64,000 nt of DNA from Perca fluviatilis (lineage: Eukaryota > Chordata > Actinopteri > Perciformes > Percidae), in the NCBI RefSeq assembly GCF_010015445.1, contig NC_053118.1, forward strand, positions 20,077,437 to 20,141,436. The letters run 5' to 3'. The translations under genes were made by a program, and so were the position numbers. Positions within the stretch are counted from its first letter, which is position 1, and the number at the start of each line of letters is the position of its first letter. The notes beneath the pieces are model-generated. The model did no database searches, had not been told where the DNA came from, and saw only the letters and a list, made by a program, of their open reading frames with translations. Positions 45,501 through 58,147 of the stretch are shown one piece after another.

Positions 45501-47770
45501 CTTGACATAAGCAGGTCATAAAACGTTTGTACTATTACATTTCTATTAATTAATCTGTGTCATGTGTACTACACTGCTCTTTAGTAGTTAAGCTTTACTT
45601 CTACTTAATAGATTCCAAATTCCCTTTGAAGATAAGCAATTTCACTCACTAAAAACTGCCAAGAATTCTCTGGATTACAGACTGTACAGCAATAATAATG
45701 CTAAAACTTTGCTCTTAGATTAAGTGCAATTAACAATGACAACAAATAACCTGAGACAGAACAATGCCCCAAAGTTCAACATCCAAACTAATCCCAGCCA
45801 AAGCGGTTGCAATTGTTTTTGAAAATCAGCACTCACCTCGCTCTGCTCTACTGTTTTGAAGTCTCCAACAACACATGGAGGAGTCACTGGTTCTCTGGGC
45901 TCTGAAGGGCTGACAGCTGTCTAACCAGAGGAGAGGACCAGCCCCCAAGTCCTGGAAGAACCTGACATGTTCCATCAAACAAACTGCTTTGTTGACTGAG
46001 GAGAATCACAATATTAAGGCTAGCCAGGCAGAAAGTTTCCCAGCCCCCAAGGCATCCCAATTCCTCGGCGGGGCGTAACCCAGTCGTTTTATCTGCACCC
46101 ATCTCCCTCATGTGTACACTGTAAGGGGCACCAAGAGCATTGCAACTCAACAAAGCCATGTCAACAAAGTCTAGACAACTGTGCTTTACCTGTGCTTTCT
46201 GTCAATCTATGGTGTGGTATGGTCTTTAATGTATACAAACTTTTGATTGAGAGTTATATTATTATTTTTTACAAATCAGTTCTATAACCTCATCACCTTT
46301 TCGGCTAATTAGAAAGACTCTGATCATATAAAACCCTGTGGACTCTCTATTGTGTCAGTAATAAAAAAAAAAAAAGGATTAAAGATAAATGTCACAATAA
46401 AGGGATCTAGAGCATCACAGCCACACTGATCTGTAGAGACAATCCAGCGCCTGTCAGAGCAGCCTGCCTTGAGTGCTCCTGATGGCAACAGATGTCAGCC
46501 TGCATTGTTATATGGATTACTAGAGCCACTCAGCAAACACCTCCAGGTGTGCATTCCACACCAGGAAGGGAAAAGGTGGGAGCCACTCCTCCGAATCAAT
46601 AAAAAGTGCTGACTTTTCTCTCTCTTAAACTCGGCAAGCCTGAGCAGAGGGAGAGACTGTTGTAATTGGGTGAAGTGCTGGTGCACCCCTTTTAATGGTC
46701 AGCGAAAAAGAGAGAAGAAGAAGAAGCTTTCCTGCTCAAAAAAAAAAAAAGAGAAGTAAACTGTGCGGTGCACGAGCAAGTCATTTATGCAGTAAGATGA
46801 AGGGCAGTGCGATGGGTGTCTAATCTTTGGTCTGAACTGTACACCTGGTCTCCGCAGGGTCTTTAATCTTTGGAGGAAGGAACAGAAATTAGAGGCCCCT
46901 CTTCTACATCCCTGACGTTGGGTTAAACTACCAAGGGTGTGTAAATATCCACTACAAATGAATCACTGGCATGCAAAGCCAAAGCACTGTGATGCAAGTC
47001 AAGCTGAAGAGTGTGGGAGGATTAAGGTTTGAAATTGCAGTAAATGTCATATTAGCGACTCACATCGTGACGACTCTCAAAATTAATATAAACAAACATG
47101 TCTGCTTACTTCTCATACATTTGTTATATTTGCCACAGCATGACACCTAACGCTCAAACAACTACCTAATTAATCGACTGGTCGACCAACATTTAAAGGG
47201 TTTTATCAAGTCATAATACCAAACATTTGGTAGTAAAAGCTTCTACAATGTAAAATGTTGGTTGTTTTTCTGTGTTTCTAATCACTGTAATTGAATTACT
47301 TTGTGCTTTTTGGCAGTTAGTTGTAAGGCACCACTTTAGTAATGGAAATGTTTTGACAACAGATAGACTAAAAGAAAAAATCTACAATTTAATATAAAAT
47401 TAAAATAGCTGCGAGTTTTCATTCTAACAAGCAGATAGATGAGAGCAAAAACTGAATGTGCAGCTTGTTAACTGCTTTCTGGAAGAAGAAGAAATCAGAC
47501 ACAAGCCATGTCCTCATTTCCAGTAAATGCAAGGATGTAAGATACACTGATAACCATCACAGGACTCATTATAGGCCTTACGTCTCTGCACCTGATAATT
47601 TGTACAAATAAATGCACATCTGAGAAGAGAAAGACGAGGAGGAAAAGAGAGAGAGAGAAAAAGGGGGTAGAGAGAGGAGGGAGAAAACGATAGGGAGGGC
47701 GAGGTGTTTCCTGTTTCCATAGCTCTAATTATACCTGTCTCTTGAGGATAGGGCCTATCAGGAAGAGGAG

Positions 47771-47802
47771 TTCTGTCATTGAGGAGTTCCTCAATGACAG
47801 AA
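47771..47802. repeat. Perfect inverted repeat, 15-bp arms with 2-bp spacer
   Basis: TTCTGTCATTGAGGA is followed by GT and then its exact reverse complement TCCTCAATGACAGAA. It could form a cruciform. It is not part of any gene or element recognised here. Confidence 0.95.
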
Positions 47803-47990
47803 TGCTGAGTTTCTATACTTTCCTATATCTATGCTTACATATCTGGTTACACAAATGAGCATTACATGGAAAACACAAAGAGTCTCCAGATGAGTCTATA
47901 AGGGAAATACATACTGCGCTTTACACATAATTTAAAGTGTAACATTCACAAGTGCAAGAGAATTTTTATTTTACAATTTAAAACTCCCTT

Positions 47991-48190
47991 CCCTTCGTGG
48001 CCGGGTTGGTTCAGTGGTAGAGCAGGCGCACATATACTGAGAGGTTTATGCCTCAACGCAGAGGTCCATGGTTTGAATACGACCTGTGACAATTTCCTGC
48101 ATATCTTCCCCTTTTCTCTCCCCTTTCTTACCTAGCTGTTCTGTCAAACATTAAACGTGGAAAAGCCCAAAAAATAATCTTCAACAAAAA
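47991..48190 (+). mobile_element. tRNA-derived SINE with target duplication
   Basis: Box A region GGTTCAGTGGTAGAGCAGG and box B region GGTTTGAATACGACC are followed by CCTGCATATCTTCCCCTTTT, the family tail. AAAACTCCCTT at 47980-47990 recurs after the A-rich end (48190-48200), the likely target duplication. Confidence 0.85.
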
Positions 48191-51100
48191 AAACTCCCTT
48201 TCTGTGCATATTTATATGGGGAAATAATTTACATTGAGATAAAATGTAGCTGTTCTCGAGTCCACCAGCGAGCTGCTTTAATCCTTACTCAAACAAAAAG
48301 ACAAAATAATCCAAAAACTACTAAAAACAAACAAGCTCAATACACTGATGTGGTATTGTGCAAACTGTTGGTATATTGGTCTTTCTTTGCAAGTGATAGT
48401 GCCTGTGTTTTTATACAAACTAAACACTCACTTCATCTGGTTGTGAGTTGTTGTCAGAGTAATGATTCCTTCCTGCAAAGATGGAGTAGATAGTCTCTTG
48501 TGTTTGCAGCTCTCAAAGATATTTCACTAACATTTTATCAGAGCACATCACAGCAAAAACAGTTAACAGTAGGTCTACTACTCTACTACTGGGTTTACTG
48601 CTTCTCAACGGGACTTGAACACTGCCCTCCTCTGGTGGACGACATAAAAACATATAAAAACGTTCCTGCAGAATACAAAAGGACTTAAACACATGCACCT
48701 GACAGTAACTGCAGACTGGTAGACTTTCTGTCCACTGTATTTCACAGCGAATTAGTGAAAACCATACATCAAACAAATAACAATAGAGGAAGTTCCCATA
48801 AACTACTGCCCCTGTAAACCAGATCACAAAGCAAAGAATATTAATAATCAGTTTGACAGCCCTGGTTTGTAATCAGCTTTTTGTCCATCTATTAGTATGC
48901 AGCAGAGGAGAGGCAAACTGAGAGGAGAGGTGGGGGGTTGTGAGACAGAAAGAGATGGAGAGAGCAGCCTTCATCCAGCAGCTCACATTGCCTGGCAACC
49001 TCACCACAACACAGAGAATGTGTACAGTGGTCTGCAGGCTACTCTCACCATTAGAGAAAATTGCTTACAAATACAGGAAAATCAGTGGAGAGCAATGGAT
49101 TTCAACTGCACTGTTTAGATTTGGAAGATATCTGAGCTTCAGTAGCAGAGGGAGGTTTCTAGAGAGTAATAAAGAGCCATCAACAGGAAGCTGTCAGAGC
49201 CCTATACCTGAATTGTAAAGAGTTGTCATAAACTGCATTGGTGGCATTCACACCGATCCCTGGAAACTAGTCCACATCTAAATAAACAGCCTTTTAACTA
49301 ATGCCCATGCATTTTTTATGGATGGTTACACATGCATGATTTTGTTGCTTACATTCTAACACAGCCAAAATAGCATTATGCTTACATGATGATATTATCA
49401 GCATTCAGTAGTTAACCACTTGCAATCAGGTGCATTGGTTTTGTTGCACAACTGATGTACAGTATTCATGTTATAATTAATACAGTATATAGTACGCAGC
49501 AATACATCTGTATATCCTAAGGCTAGAATAATCAAGCAGGAGCTAAATAATTTGGTTTGCTTTCAGTTGTCTGTCACTTCTTCTTCTTCGTCGTATGTCT
49601 ATATTTGTCCAACAATATGTTTTTCAACCCTGCAGAGAAAACTCTTGTCAACAGTCTTTCTTCTTTTGTGTCAGAACTTGAGAGTCAGAATTAGTGAACC
49701 ATTTTCCCTCCAGATTTAACTTTGCTCAGTTTAGGGCTTAATCAAGTGGAAATTGGTAATAGGGGGTTGTGGGTTGGTTGGGGTTGGGGTTGGGGTGCGG
49801 GGTAGAATGGAGCAATTGTTCAGATAAAGGCCTCATGTTGAGTCCGCTTTGATGTCTCTCTGGGGGCATATGCTAGGACTTTACAGTAGCATTTCATTCC
49901 ATTACTTTTTGATCAACGCTTGCAAAAAAAGTGCAGGCTGCAGAGATTTTGTTAAAATGGGGCTCAGAGTTGACTCTTTTATTTGAATTTTTTTTTAACC
50001 AAATGTTTTCATAGACTTTTCTGGCCCACATTCAAACGCCAGAGGGTCAGTCTCGCATGTTCCATGTCATATTTCTCAAATTTTCTGTTTTACTCCCCAA
50101 AATATCACAATTCATGTGGGAAAACCCCTCCATTCGCCCCACGTCTATACAAGCAGACAGGCTCCCACTGATCTATTATGTTGCAAAGCCTTTCTCATGC
50201 ATGTCTTGAATGAAAGCCAGCGTATCGATGGTCTGAGGATAATCACGTTTTCCTGAGACAGGCTTAGCTGCACTAAATAAGCCGCACAGAAAAAAGGTGG
50301 GTCGAATAAAACTGTTGTATGTTGGGGGAAAAACTTTTCCACTGTAAGGTTCATACAGAGAAATGAACCGTAGTCCTGAGGAATGCGAACAAAATGGGGA
50401 AATGTCCTCTTGACTGTTAAAACGTCGATAAGGAAGTGGTGGAGAAAGTTTAGGAAGTAGGATGCTACTTTAACAGTAGCTACATCGGGATGCTGCACTT
50501 GTATTTGGACACCATACGGTTCCTACCTCTCTGTTACTGTTTCTTCCTTCAGCAGGTGCACTTGGCACGTTTCAGAGATGCTGCAGCGTCCTGTCTCCAA
50601 AAACCGTCTGCATTCCGCGTTCCCACTTGTTGCTGAAGCAAAGAAGCCTCCATGGAAGAACTTGGTCAGCAAATGTAAAATACAGGGACAAATAATAAAA
50701 AATAAAAAAAAAGAACTAAGCTGTTATACAGTCAGCGTCTGTAATAGGCCTATGCTACGTACTTAGTACTTACTTTGGGTGGAAGTTGGTAGTTGTCAGT
50801 GTTAAGTGCAGGTTCTCCGAGGCGCCCAAAGTGGATATTTGCATTAGACCGACCCTCCCCTCGCCTTTCATAGCTGCCATTGTTTGTCTCAGTCGGGGCT
50901 CGGATTCAGTCCTTCCCTAAATCCCTGACGACCGGAGCAGGGAATGCTGCTTTCTCTGAGCTGGGCTGGCAATTAACAAAAGCGCGTTGGTATGAAGCTA
51001 CACTTATTTTGTAAAATAATAATAAATAAACTACATTATGCCAACCGTTTAAAAAATGTATATAAGCCTACATTAAAATATAGGCCTACATTAAAAAAAA

Positions 51101-53189
51101 AAAAAATATATATATATATATATCTGGTATCTTACATAGCTGAAAAGTAGCTCACATTTGGATGTATGGCTGTAGTAGCTCTTTTCTACTCTTTACTTGA
51201 ATGACAACGTACAGACTGTTGCATCTGTGGTGACGTGAAACAGCCATGCCCAGCAAGGTGACAGCTCAACTTGAGCTCAAGGTCTTTCTTTTAGAATCTA
51301 ATTAAAAGCCCAATTTATGTTGACAACATACATTAGCTATAAGTATTCATTTATGCACTTGAGTTTCAATAATAGATTTTAAATCAATGTTGTGGTTTCA
51401 CCTAAGGGTTTCACAGCTGATTAGAGGTCTGTTTGAATATTGTGTTGTTTACAAACCTTACCGCTGTAAGCAAACCTTTAACAACTCCTGCAAACATGAT
51501 TAATAACTACTTGAGGTTCAAATTGAACTCTTGACCCTTGGACACAGCAATTGACAAAACAATATGAGCTGTTTTTGGAGCTTTTTGTTTTTTCATTTGC
51601 TGATGAAGATCATTTGATGTAATCAAATGCTCCAGAACAGCTACTAAATGGACCTTGGGTGAGATTCTTTTGTCAGTTAATAACCAGATTTAGCGGTTGT
51701 CTGGTCAATGTGAGAGAGATAGCAGGTTCCTGTGTTTTGCTGATGGAGAAACCCTCTTGTTTACATGTGGATCAGACACTTACCCTTATTTATACAGGGG
51801 TAAAGGTTGGCTGAGCATGTATGCTGCTCTACAGTGATGCTCTCTTTAAACTCACTTCATGATTTCAACAGATCTAAGATTGGCCTGTGGTCCTACTAAA
51901 TTATACAGTATCAAGGAACACTTGACTGATGTCTTCCTTCAGTATTTACCATAAATGGCTATTAGTTGCCACCTAGTGGCTGACACAGAGACAGACCTGG
52001 TGAATGGCTTCAGTGCCCTAGGTTCATGGTGGTTTGTGGGCCTTTTTTCGGGGACAAGCCCAGAGGTAAAGACAAACTTTTTAAGACATTTGAATTTCAT
52101 TTCAGGGTCCTGGTATTGTGCATGGTGGTTCACTGTCACACTTGGATATTATCAGTAACACTTCTGATTTTCCCATTATAATACATCAAAGTGTCAGCTG
52201 TTGGTAATATGCACAATTGAAGCATAATATCAACTGAACTTTTAGGAGGTTGGTCCTACATTATTACTTCAGTTGGAGGCCCTGTCTTAAAGATCTTTCA
52301 TCTAGTTTTCCTATTTCAGTTTGTATTGTCCTTACATGGTGTATATTGCTAAATGCATTTGTGTTTAATTAAATTACCACAAACTAATTGACACACAAGG
52401 GGCCAGATGCTGCAGATTGTCAGCACTACCATGTGGCATAATACTATTCCCTAGGTGTCCCTTTACTTGGCATACAGAACCACCACAGGGAAATGTTTAA
52501 GTCTTCAGTATGAACCCTGTAGGGAAATGCAGCACAGTCATGCATTACCAAAACAGCCAATGCTCTATTTTCTCAGAGAATGAGATGGAAGTGCAAACAC
52601 GAAGAAACACGAGACACTTCTGCTTTCAAAAATAAGGCCTTTCTGTTACAGTCACTTTTGTGGCCAGACACTCATACACCATCCGGTAACCACTGCATCT
52701 GTATTACTGGTAGAAAGTTGCTGCTGTTCCCACAGTATATTCATGTCATTGATAGTACGGTCAGTTAGAGCTTTACAGTTGCTCGTGCTGACCAAGATCA
52801 GCTGTCTGTCTCTGACCTTTAAATAACTTATCTGCTGCTGCTTTTTTATCTCCTTGTGATAATTAAAACAACCTGATCCAATAACTTAAAACTACCTTGT
52901 TTTTTTTAATGGAATCAATAATCTAAAAAAACATCAGCCTTGATTCCAAATTGTTCCCATTCATTTAAATGGCCAGTAAACAAAAACGAAAAAATCTTTG
53001 ATCTACTCTCAAACCACAACAAGGTTTTAATTATCTTATTATTATCATTTAATGTTAAAGTCTCAAACAGTAACTTAATACTGAGTGGCTTTGTGCTGTA
53101 GATGCTCTGTTTTTATCCACACAGTGGCAGCAGACGCCATAATTAAGTGTGTTATGAGCAGAAATAAACAAACTGTTGCTGCAATAATA

Positions 53190-53930
53190 TAAATGAACTA
53201 TATAATGTTTATTAAAATATATAAAAGACAAAATACATATATGCATAATTATGTCCATGATGAAATATGCATACAGTATAATAATTATACAGTAAAATGT
53301 GTTTACATATATAGATTTTTTTATACATATAGCAAAATATTTTTGCATTAAAACTGGCAGTGGTGATTTCATACTCCAATTCCCCACCCCAAACAGGAAG
53401 CCCCTCAGTCCACATAAGGCTTCCCAGAGGAAGAAGCCTCCGTAAAACGCTCGAGAGCAGCAGCACCTTTACACCTGAGATCCATGTTTTGGAAAGGTCT
53501 CACACAGAACAACACACCTACTCTGACACAAATAGCTTCCATGGACTTTAACCCACAGCACCAGGAGGGAAAGGATGTCTCGTCAAAAGTCCTCTGATCT
53601 GTTCCTTGTACCCTTATTGAACATGGGTAACGATCGCAGCAGTCTCAGCAGAAAATCTACAAAAACTTCAAAACCGTGCCACACATCTTTTGTTATTAAA
53701 CAATAACTCAGAAAAACATCCCTTCGGTCCAATATCATCAGCCATCACACTACATGATTCCCCAGTACATCTGATCTCAGGATATATCTGTATATAGCTT
53801 GCAAGAGTTGAGTAAAAAGATCCTGGACAGAGCGTGAAACACTCCCGTGGGATGACGTTAAGTCCTTCAGACTGGTGTGGTTGGTTGTGGTTGGTCCTGT
53901 ACAGTTTCAGTCACTGCACACTGAATGCGG
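53190..53930 (-). other. nkd2: Probable 3' UTR of nkd2
   Basis: This follows the stop codon at 53931-53933. TTTATT at 53208-53213 is AATAAA on the minus strand and would end a 3' UTR of about 0.7 kb. The end was not otherwise tested. Confidence 0.5.
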
Positions 53931-56900
53931 TCATGTCTGATGGTAATGGTGGTAGTGGTGGTGGTGGTGGTGTTCATGGTGATGGTGGTGCTCATGACGC
54001 TGGACCACAGGGACCACAAACCCTGGGCTCCCAGGTGGATTGGACGCCTGCTCTCTCTCCAGGCTTGGTAGTACAGGGGGCTGCTGCTGGGGGTGGGACT
54101 GAGGGGACAGCGGGGTTTTGGATGGGGACATGGCCTCCCGGGCTTTTGCCCTAAGGCGTTTGCTGTGACTGTATTGCAAAGGGTGCTGGTGGTGGCCGGA
54201 GGATTGTACTTGGTGTGGCAAGTGGTACACATCCTGACCCCCATGTCCTGCTGCGCTGCCACTGTGCAGCATGCTTTGCAGAGGCGGGTGGTAGCCGTGA
54301 CATTTAGTGGATTTGCCACCTCCGCTGCCCCCATTATACCCTCCGCCTCCCTTGTAGGTTCCTTTGGGAGATTTGACAAAATGTGTACCCTTGCTTCGAG
54401 ACTCCATAGGGTTGTAGCTATCGCTGATGACCTGTGAGCGGCGCTGGTGAAGAACTTGGGTTTCTGGGTCCTGGGAGCGTGAGCGGCTCTGGCTCTGGGA
54501 GCTCCGAACATGAGCCTCCTGGGGAGGGGTGGTTCCTGAAGGACAGGCAAGAGACGCAGGGTCATTGGCTTATACAAATTATTGTAATTTATAACACTGT
54601 ACTTTGAACTGCTGTTTCCTCTCAGCATCCACATAGTCATCTCTTAACCTGTCATTGTAATATAATACAGCAAATTTGAGTCAACAACAACAAGCAGGCT
54701 GTTAACACACAATAAAAAGACACTTACCTTCAAATCTGGAGGTGTAGTTCTCTATACCAGCCAGGTCCAGGTAGTGATTCCTCCTCTCTGTGTTCTCATC
54801 CACACAGTAATGCTGACCCTCGGTGGCCTGCGCTTCATTGCTCTGCCCTTTGCTGCTAAAAATGGGTAAAACGCTCATGATTAGTGGACTGTCAATTATT
54901 TACACAATTCATTTGCAAGAATTATTACAACACACACAGGCCAGCCTCTAAGCAAAGTATACTTGATGTGTACTGACCTGACGTAGGAGGACAGCCGCTT
55001 GTCAGCCGAACGCCCTTCCTCTTGGTGACAGCGATCTGAAGAGGAAAAATACAAGAACTGAGACCAGGAAAGCGTCAGCGACATCCACACTTACAGACTG
55101 AAACACAGTCAATCCACCTGCACCATTACAGTTTGCTGCTTTTGCTGTTTTACGCAACCCATACCAAAAAAGCCTTCAGAGGAAATCAGTTTGAGTGAAA
55201 TAAGTTATGACATTAACAATGTAAATGATGTGTTTGGAGAGTCCAGAAATATTGGTAGACAATGAACCAGGTAATGTGAACAGAGGAACAATCTAAACAT
55301 CTGAAAATGTACAGAAAAAAAGACGTCGCAGTAATGACACCAATGGTTGATTGACAAGTGTTCTGCAAAAACATCACATCATCTACAATCCACAAATATG
55401 CAGGAAATGCTAAGTTGGTTCACAGCATATTGGGTTAATAAATCATGTCTGAGGTATGATGCTGTTTTAGTTGTCATTTACCTGTTCCTGTTTCTCTTCT
55501 GTGGCACCTGGGCTCTGGAGTGACGGTCAGTTTGACACGCAGAGTCTTGCTCTTATTATGGCAGGAGTGATTCACAGAGGCATCCACCACATCATAGATA
55601 GTGTGCATCAGGCTGGACATGTCCTATAGTGACAGATAAAACACAGTTATTACAGTTGAAAAGGACAGATGATCAGTATTAAGAAGACATGGCACATCAA
55701 GGAGCACAGATAGAAAAGAACATTACTGCAGGGAAAGGCATGAAAGCTAATAAACGCACATCTTTTGTAACTTTCCCGCTGTTGTCAAAGTCGTAAAGCG
55801 TAAAGATCCACTCCTGACGGTTGTCATCCTCGACAGAAACATCACACTCCAGGTCCTGTGGATCCAAATATCACCATACTTAATACACATAAACAGTTGG
55901 AAGGTTTCGCTCTACACATTTTTTTCAATAATAAGCAAAGCAATAATACTTCTACTGTACAGTATGTCAAAGACAATGTTTAGGACAACAGGGGGCAGCA
56001 TTTACTCTTCAGTCTGATTCATAAACATTTTTCAAAAGGAAATGAGTGTTGTTTTCCTTCATTCTGCACGGGACTATACTGTTTACCAGGGGGCTTCATG
56101 AAACTATGCCTCTGATCCCAATCAAATCAAACAAACATAAATTCAGCATGTACTTTATCAGCAAGTGCATTTAAATACTTCTTCCTGTGCAAAACAAAAA
56201 GTGTACATGTAAACCGATCACTTCTCTGCTGTCTTTCCCTTGTTTGGGGGTAGCACAGAGAAATAAGTCAGGGTAGCGGGCCCTGCCACTTTGACTGTGT
56301 CTTTCTTCCTTCTTCCAGGAAAAATGAGCACAACCACTATTCTCAGTTACAATTTTTTGGCAGTAACTTTGATTCAGATGTATCTAGTAACATGGCCATA
56401 ATTGGAAAAATAAACATCTGGAATATAGGCCCTGCTGCAGGCATGGTGGAGAGCTGACACTGACAGTGTGCATTTACAAGGGAGGAGACCCCTGGGAGAA
56501 AGGCAGCCCTTTATGGTTCTATAATATCTCCTCAGCTCAGGAGTGATCACCAAAGGGCAGATCTAAGCAATTATTTTAAACATGCAAGTCTAAACATTAT
56601 AATCTATTTTTTCTATTTATTGGTCCCTAAATTCAATCAGGATATGGTCTGGAGCAGTGTCAAAATACAGACAGATGTTCTGTGCACAAGGTGAAGGCAT
56701 ACAGCTGCGGCTAGGACCGAGGTTACCCACCATGCATTTATTTTCTTACCTATGTTTAAATCATTTTCACTCACTGGAACACAAAACTTTCTTCTTTTTT
56801 TTTAAAGACTACTTTTTGGGCATTTTTAGGCTAAGTCTCTTGACCTTTTTCTGACCCAGGTTCTCAGACCATAACACAGCTAACACACAATAATTATCAG

Positions 56901-57779
56901 TAATTTAGAGTTTCATTCCATTTCACCTGAGCTGTATGGTTTTGGAATAACTTTGCATCTGCCCTGGATCGGAACCTGGGACCTTTTGGTGAGTCCCTTT
57001 GCCACCCGTTTGCTGTATACATGTCACTTGTACTGCAATTGTTAACTCAACCACATTACAGCATTGCAATTATGCCAGGTCATATAACTGCTTACATCCA
57101 GACTGATGCGTTTCTTCCCGGGAGCTTTGGTCGAATCTCTAAGTATCTCCCGCACTCCGTCCTCTGAGTGCAGGTACTGCAGGTAGCTTTCACAGCCCTC
57201 AGCCTTCTCTGGAGGAAGAACCACTGCCAACACAGGAGGACACATTTTAGTTAGTTAAACACAAAGAAAACCTTGCAGAAATTGGGCACAGTTTTGTGTG
57301 GTTCAGTTAGTTACACTAGAAGATCATAAACTTTACTTAGATGTTGATTGTGCCTTTGACGGCCCATTCATTTCCAATGAAAACTGCTCACCAAACGCAC
57401 ACACCCTGTTTTGTACTGTGCCAATAATATGCATTTGTGTTGTTCTTTGGCTTCACAAAAATGAAACCAAAATATCTTGATAAATAACTTTGCTGCTTCT
57501 GCAAATTAAAATAGATAATAAATGCAAACAATGATACATACACCTGCTTTAGGGTTGTTTTATGAAAGTAATCATACATACTAACGGCACATACATGTTC
57601 ATCTATCATACAATGTTAGTAAGTATGTTAATATATTGTTTTTTGCAGCATAAACTATTCAAGCATTGTTTCAGCGTGAAGCTTATCGATGAGCGAGAAG
57701 ACACCCTTCTCAACCTACCCTCTAGGGGACAGTGTTGATCTGTGAATTGTCCTTCCTTCAGCTCACCATTTGGAAACCC
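53931..57779 (-). CDS. nkd2: Naked cuticle homolog 2 (N-terminal exons off the right edge)
   Basis: A Dishevelled-binding feedback antagonist of Wnt signalling; mammalian NKD2 is also myristoylated and carries TGF-alpha vesicles to the membrane. Exons: 57779-57719, 57223-57096, 55855-55760, 55623-55482, 55035-54978, 54855-54728, 54535-53931. They sum to 1,218 nt, 405 codons plus stop, with consistent phases. The EF-hand/Dvl-binding region spans RQEWIFTLYDFDNSGKVTKD and DMSSLMHTIYDVVDASVNHS; the calcium-loop pattern DFDNSGKVTKDD is complete. A conserved NKD motif follows, NHYLDLAGIENYTSRFEG. The last exon encodes a basic, Ser/Pro-rich tail ending in PVVQRHEHHHHHEH and more His, ending in HYHQT. 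That ending identifies NKD2 rather than NKD1. The MGK myristoylation exon and the next N-terminal residues (about 50 aa by comparison with human, 451 aa) were not found up to 64,000. Confidence 0.95.
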
Positions 57780-58078
57780 CTGGGACAAGGAAAGAAATGA
57801 GAAGAGAGGGGGGTGGTCAGAGATGTAAGTGAATCTACAGTTCAGACCACAGACACAGAGAAAACAAACAGTTCCAGCTAAAGCATTTCCTACTCAGATG
57901 AGAGGAGAGGGCTGGAGGCTCCAGCGCGGCCAAACACTTTGAACATCTGCACGCTTATTGTGTTTCACTGTCTGGGACACGGGGAGTGCAGCCAAAGCCC
58001 AGCTTTCAAGATTTCTCCAAGCCCTTCAAACGGAGCCCTCGCATCCATCAAAAAACCCATAATGCACTTCATCGCCTG

Positions 58079-58080
<2 letters not shown>

Positions 58081-58145
<65 letters not shown>
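58081..58145. repeat. (CT)n microsatellite
   Basis: About 32 CT units in the nkd2 upstream intron. Confidence 0.97.

Positions 58146-58147
<2 letters not shown>

Larger units (their letters stand above)
40694..53930. other. Gene-poor interval between plekhg4b and nkd2
   Basis: No protein-coding exon of a recognised gene was found. It holds two SINEs, short microsatellites (for example near 43710), a perfect 15-bp-arm palindrome at 47771-47802, possible untranslated exons near 50527-50880 and the nkd2 3' UTR at the right end. The rest is AT-rich sequence without recognised features. Confidence 0.55.

Noticed and set aside
45839..46159. Minus-strand frame of 91 codons followed by a GTGAGT donor near 45838
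   Set aside because: The frame stops before the donor and shows no domain. It may be an untranslated exon, but this cannot be supported from sequence alone.
48513..48827. Minus-strand frame of 104 codons rich in Cys and hydrophobic residues
   Set aside because: No splice context and no recognised domain; it looks like chance in AT-rich DNA.
53867..54640. Open frames of 257 codons (minus, other frame) and 106 codons (plus) over the nkd2 last exon
   Set aside because: Shadows of the real nkd2 frame; the His, Gly and Thr runs come from the triplet-rich coding tail.
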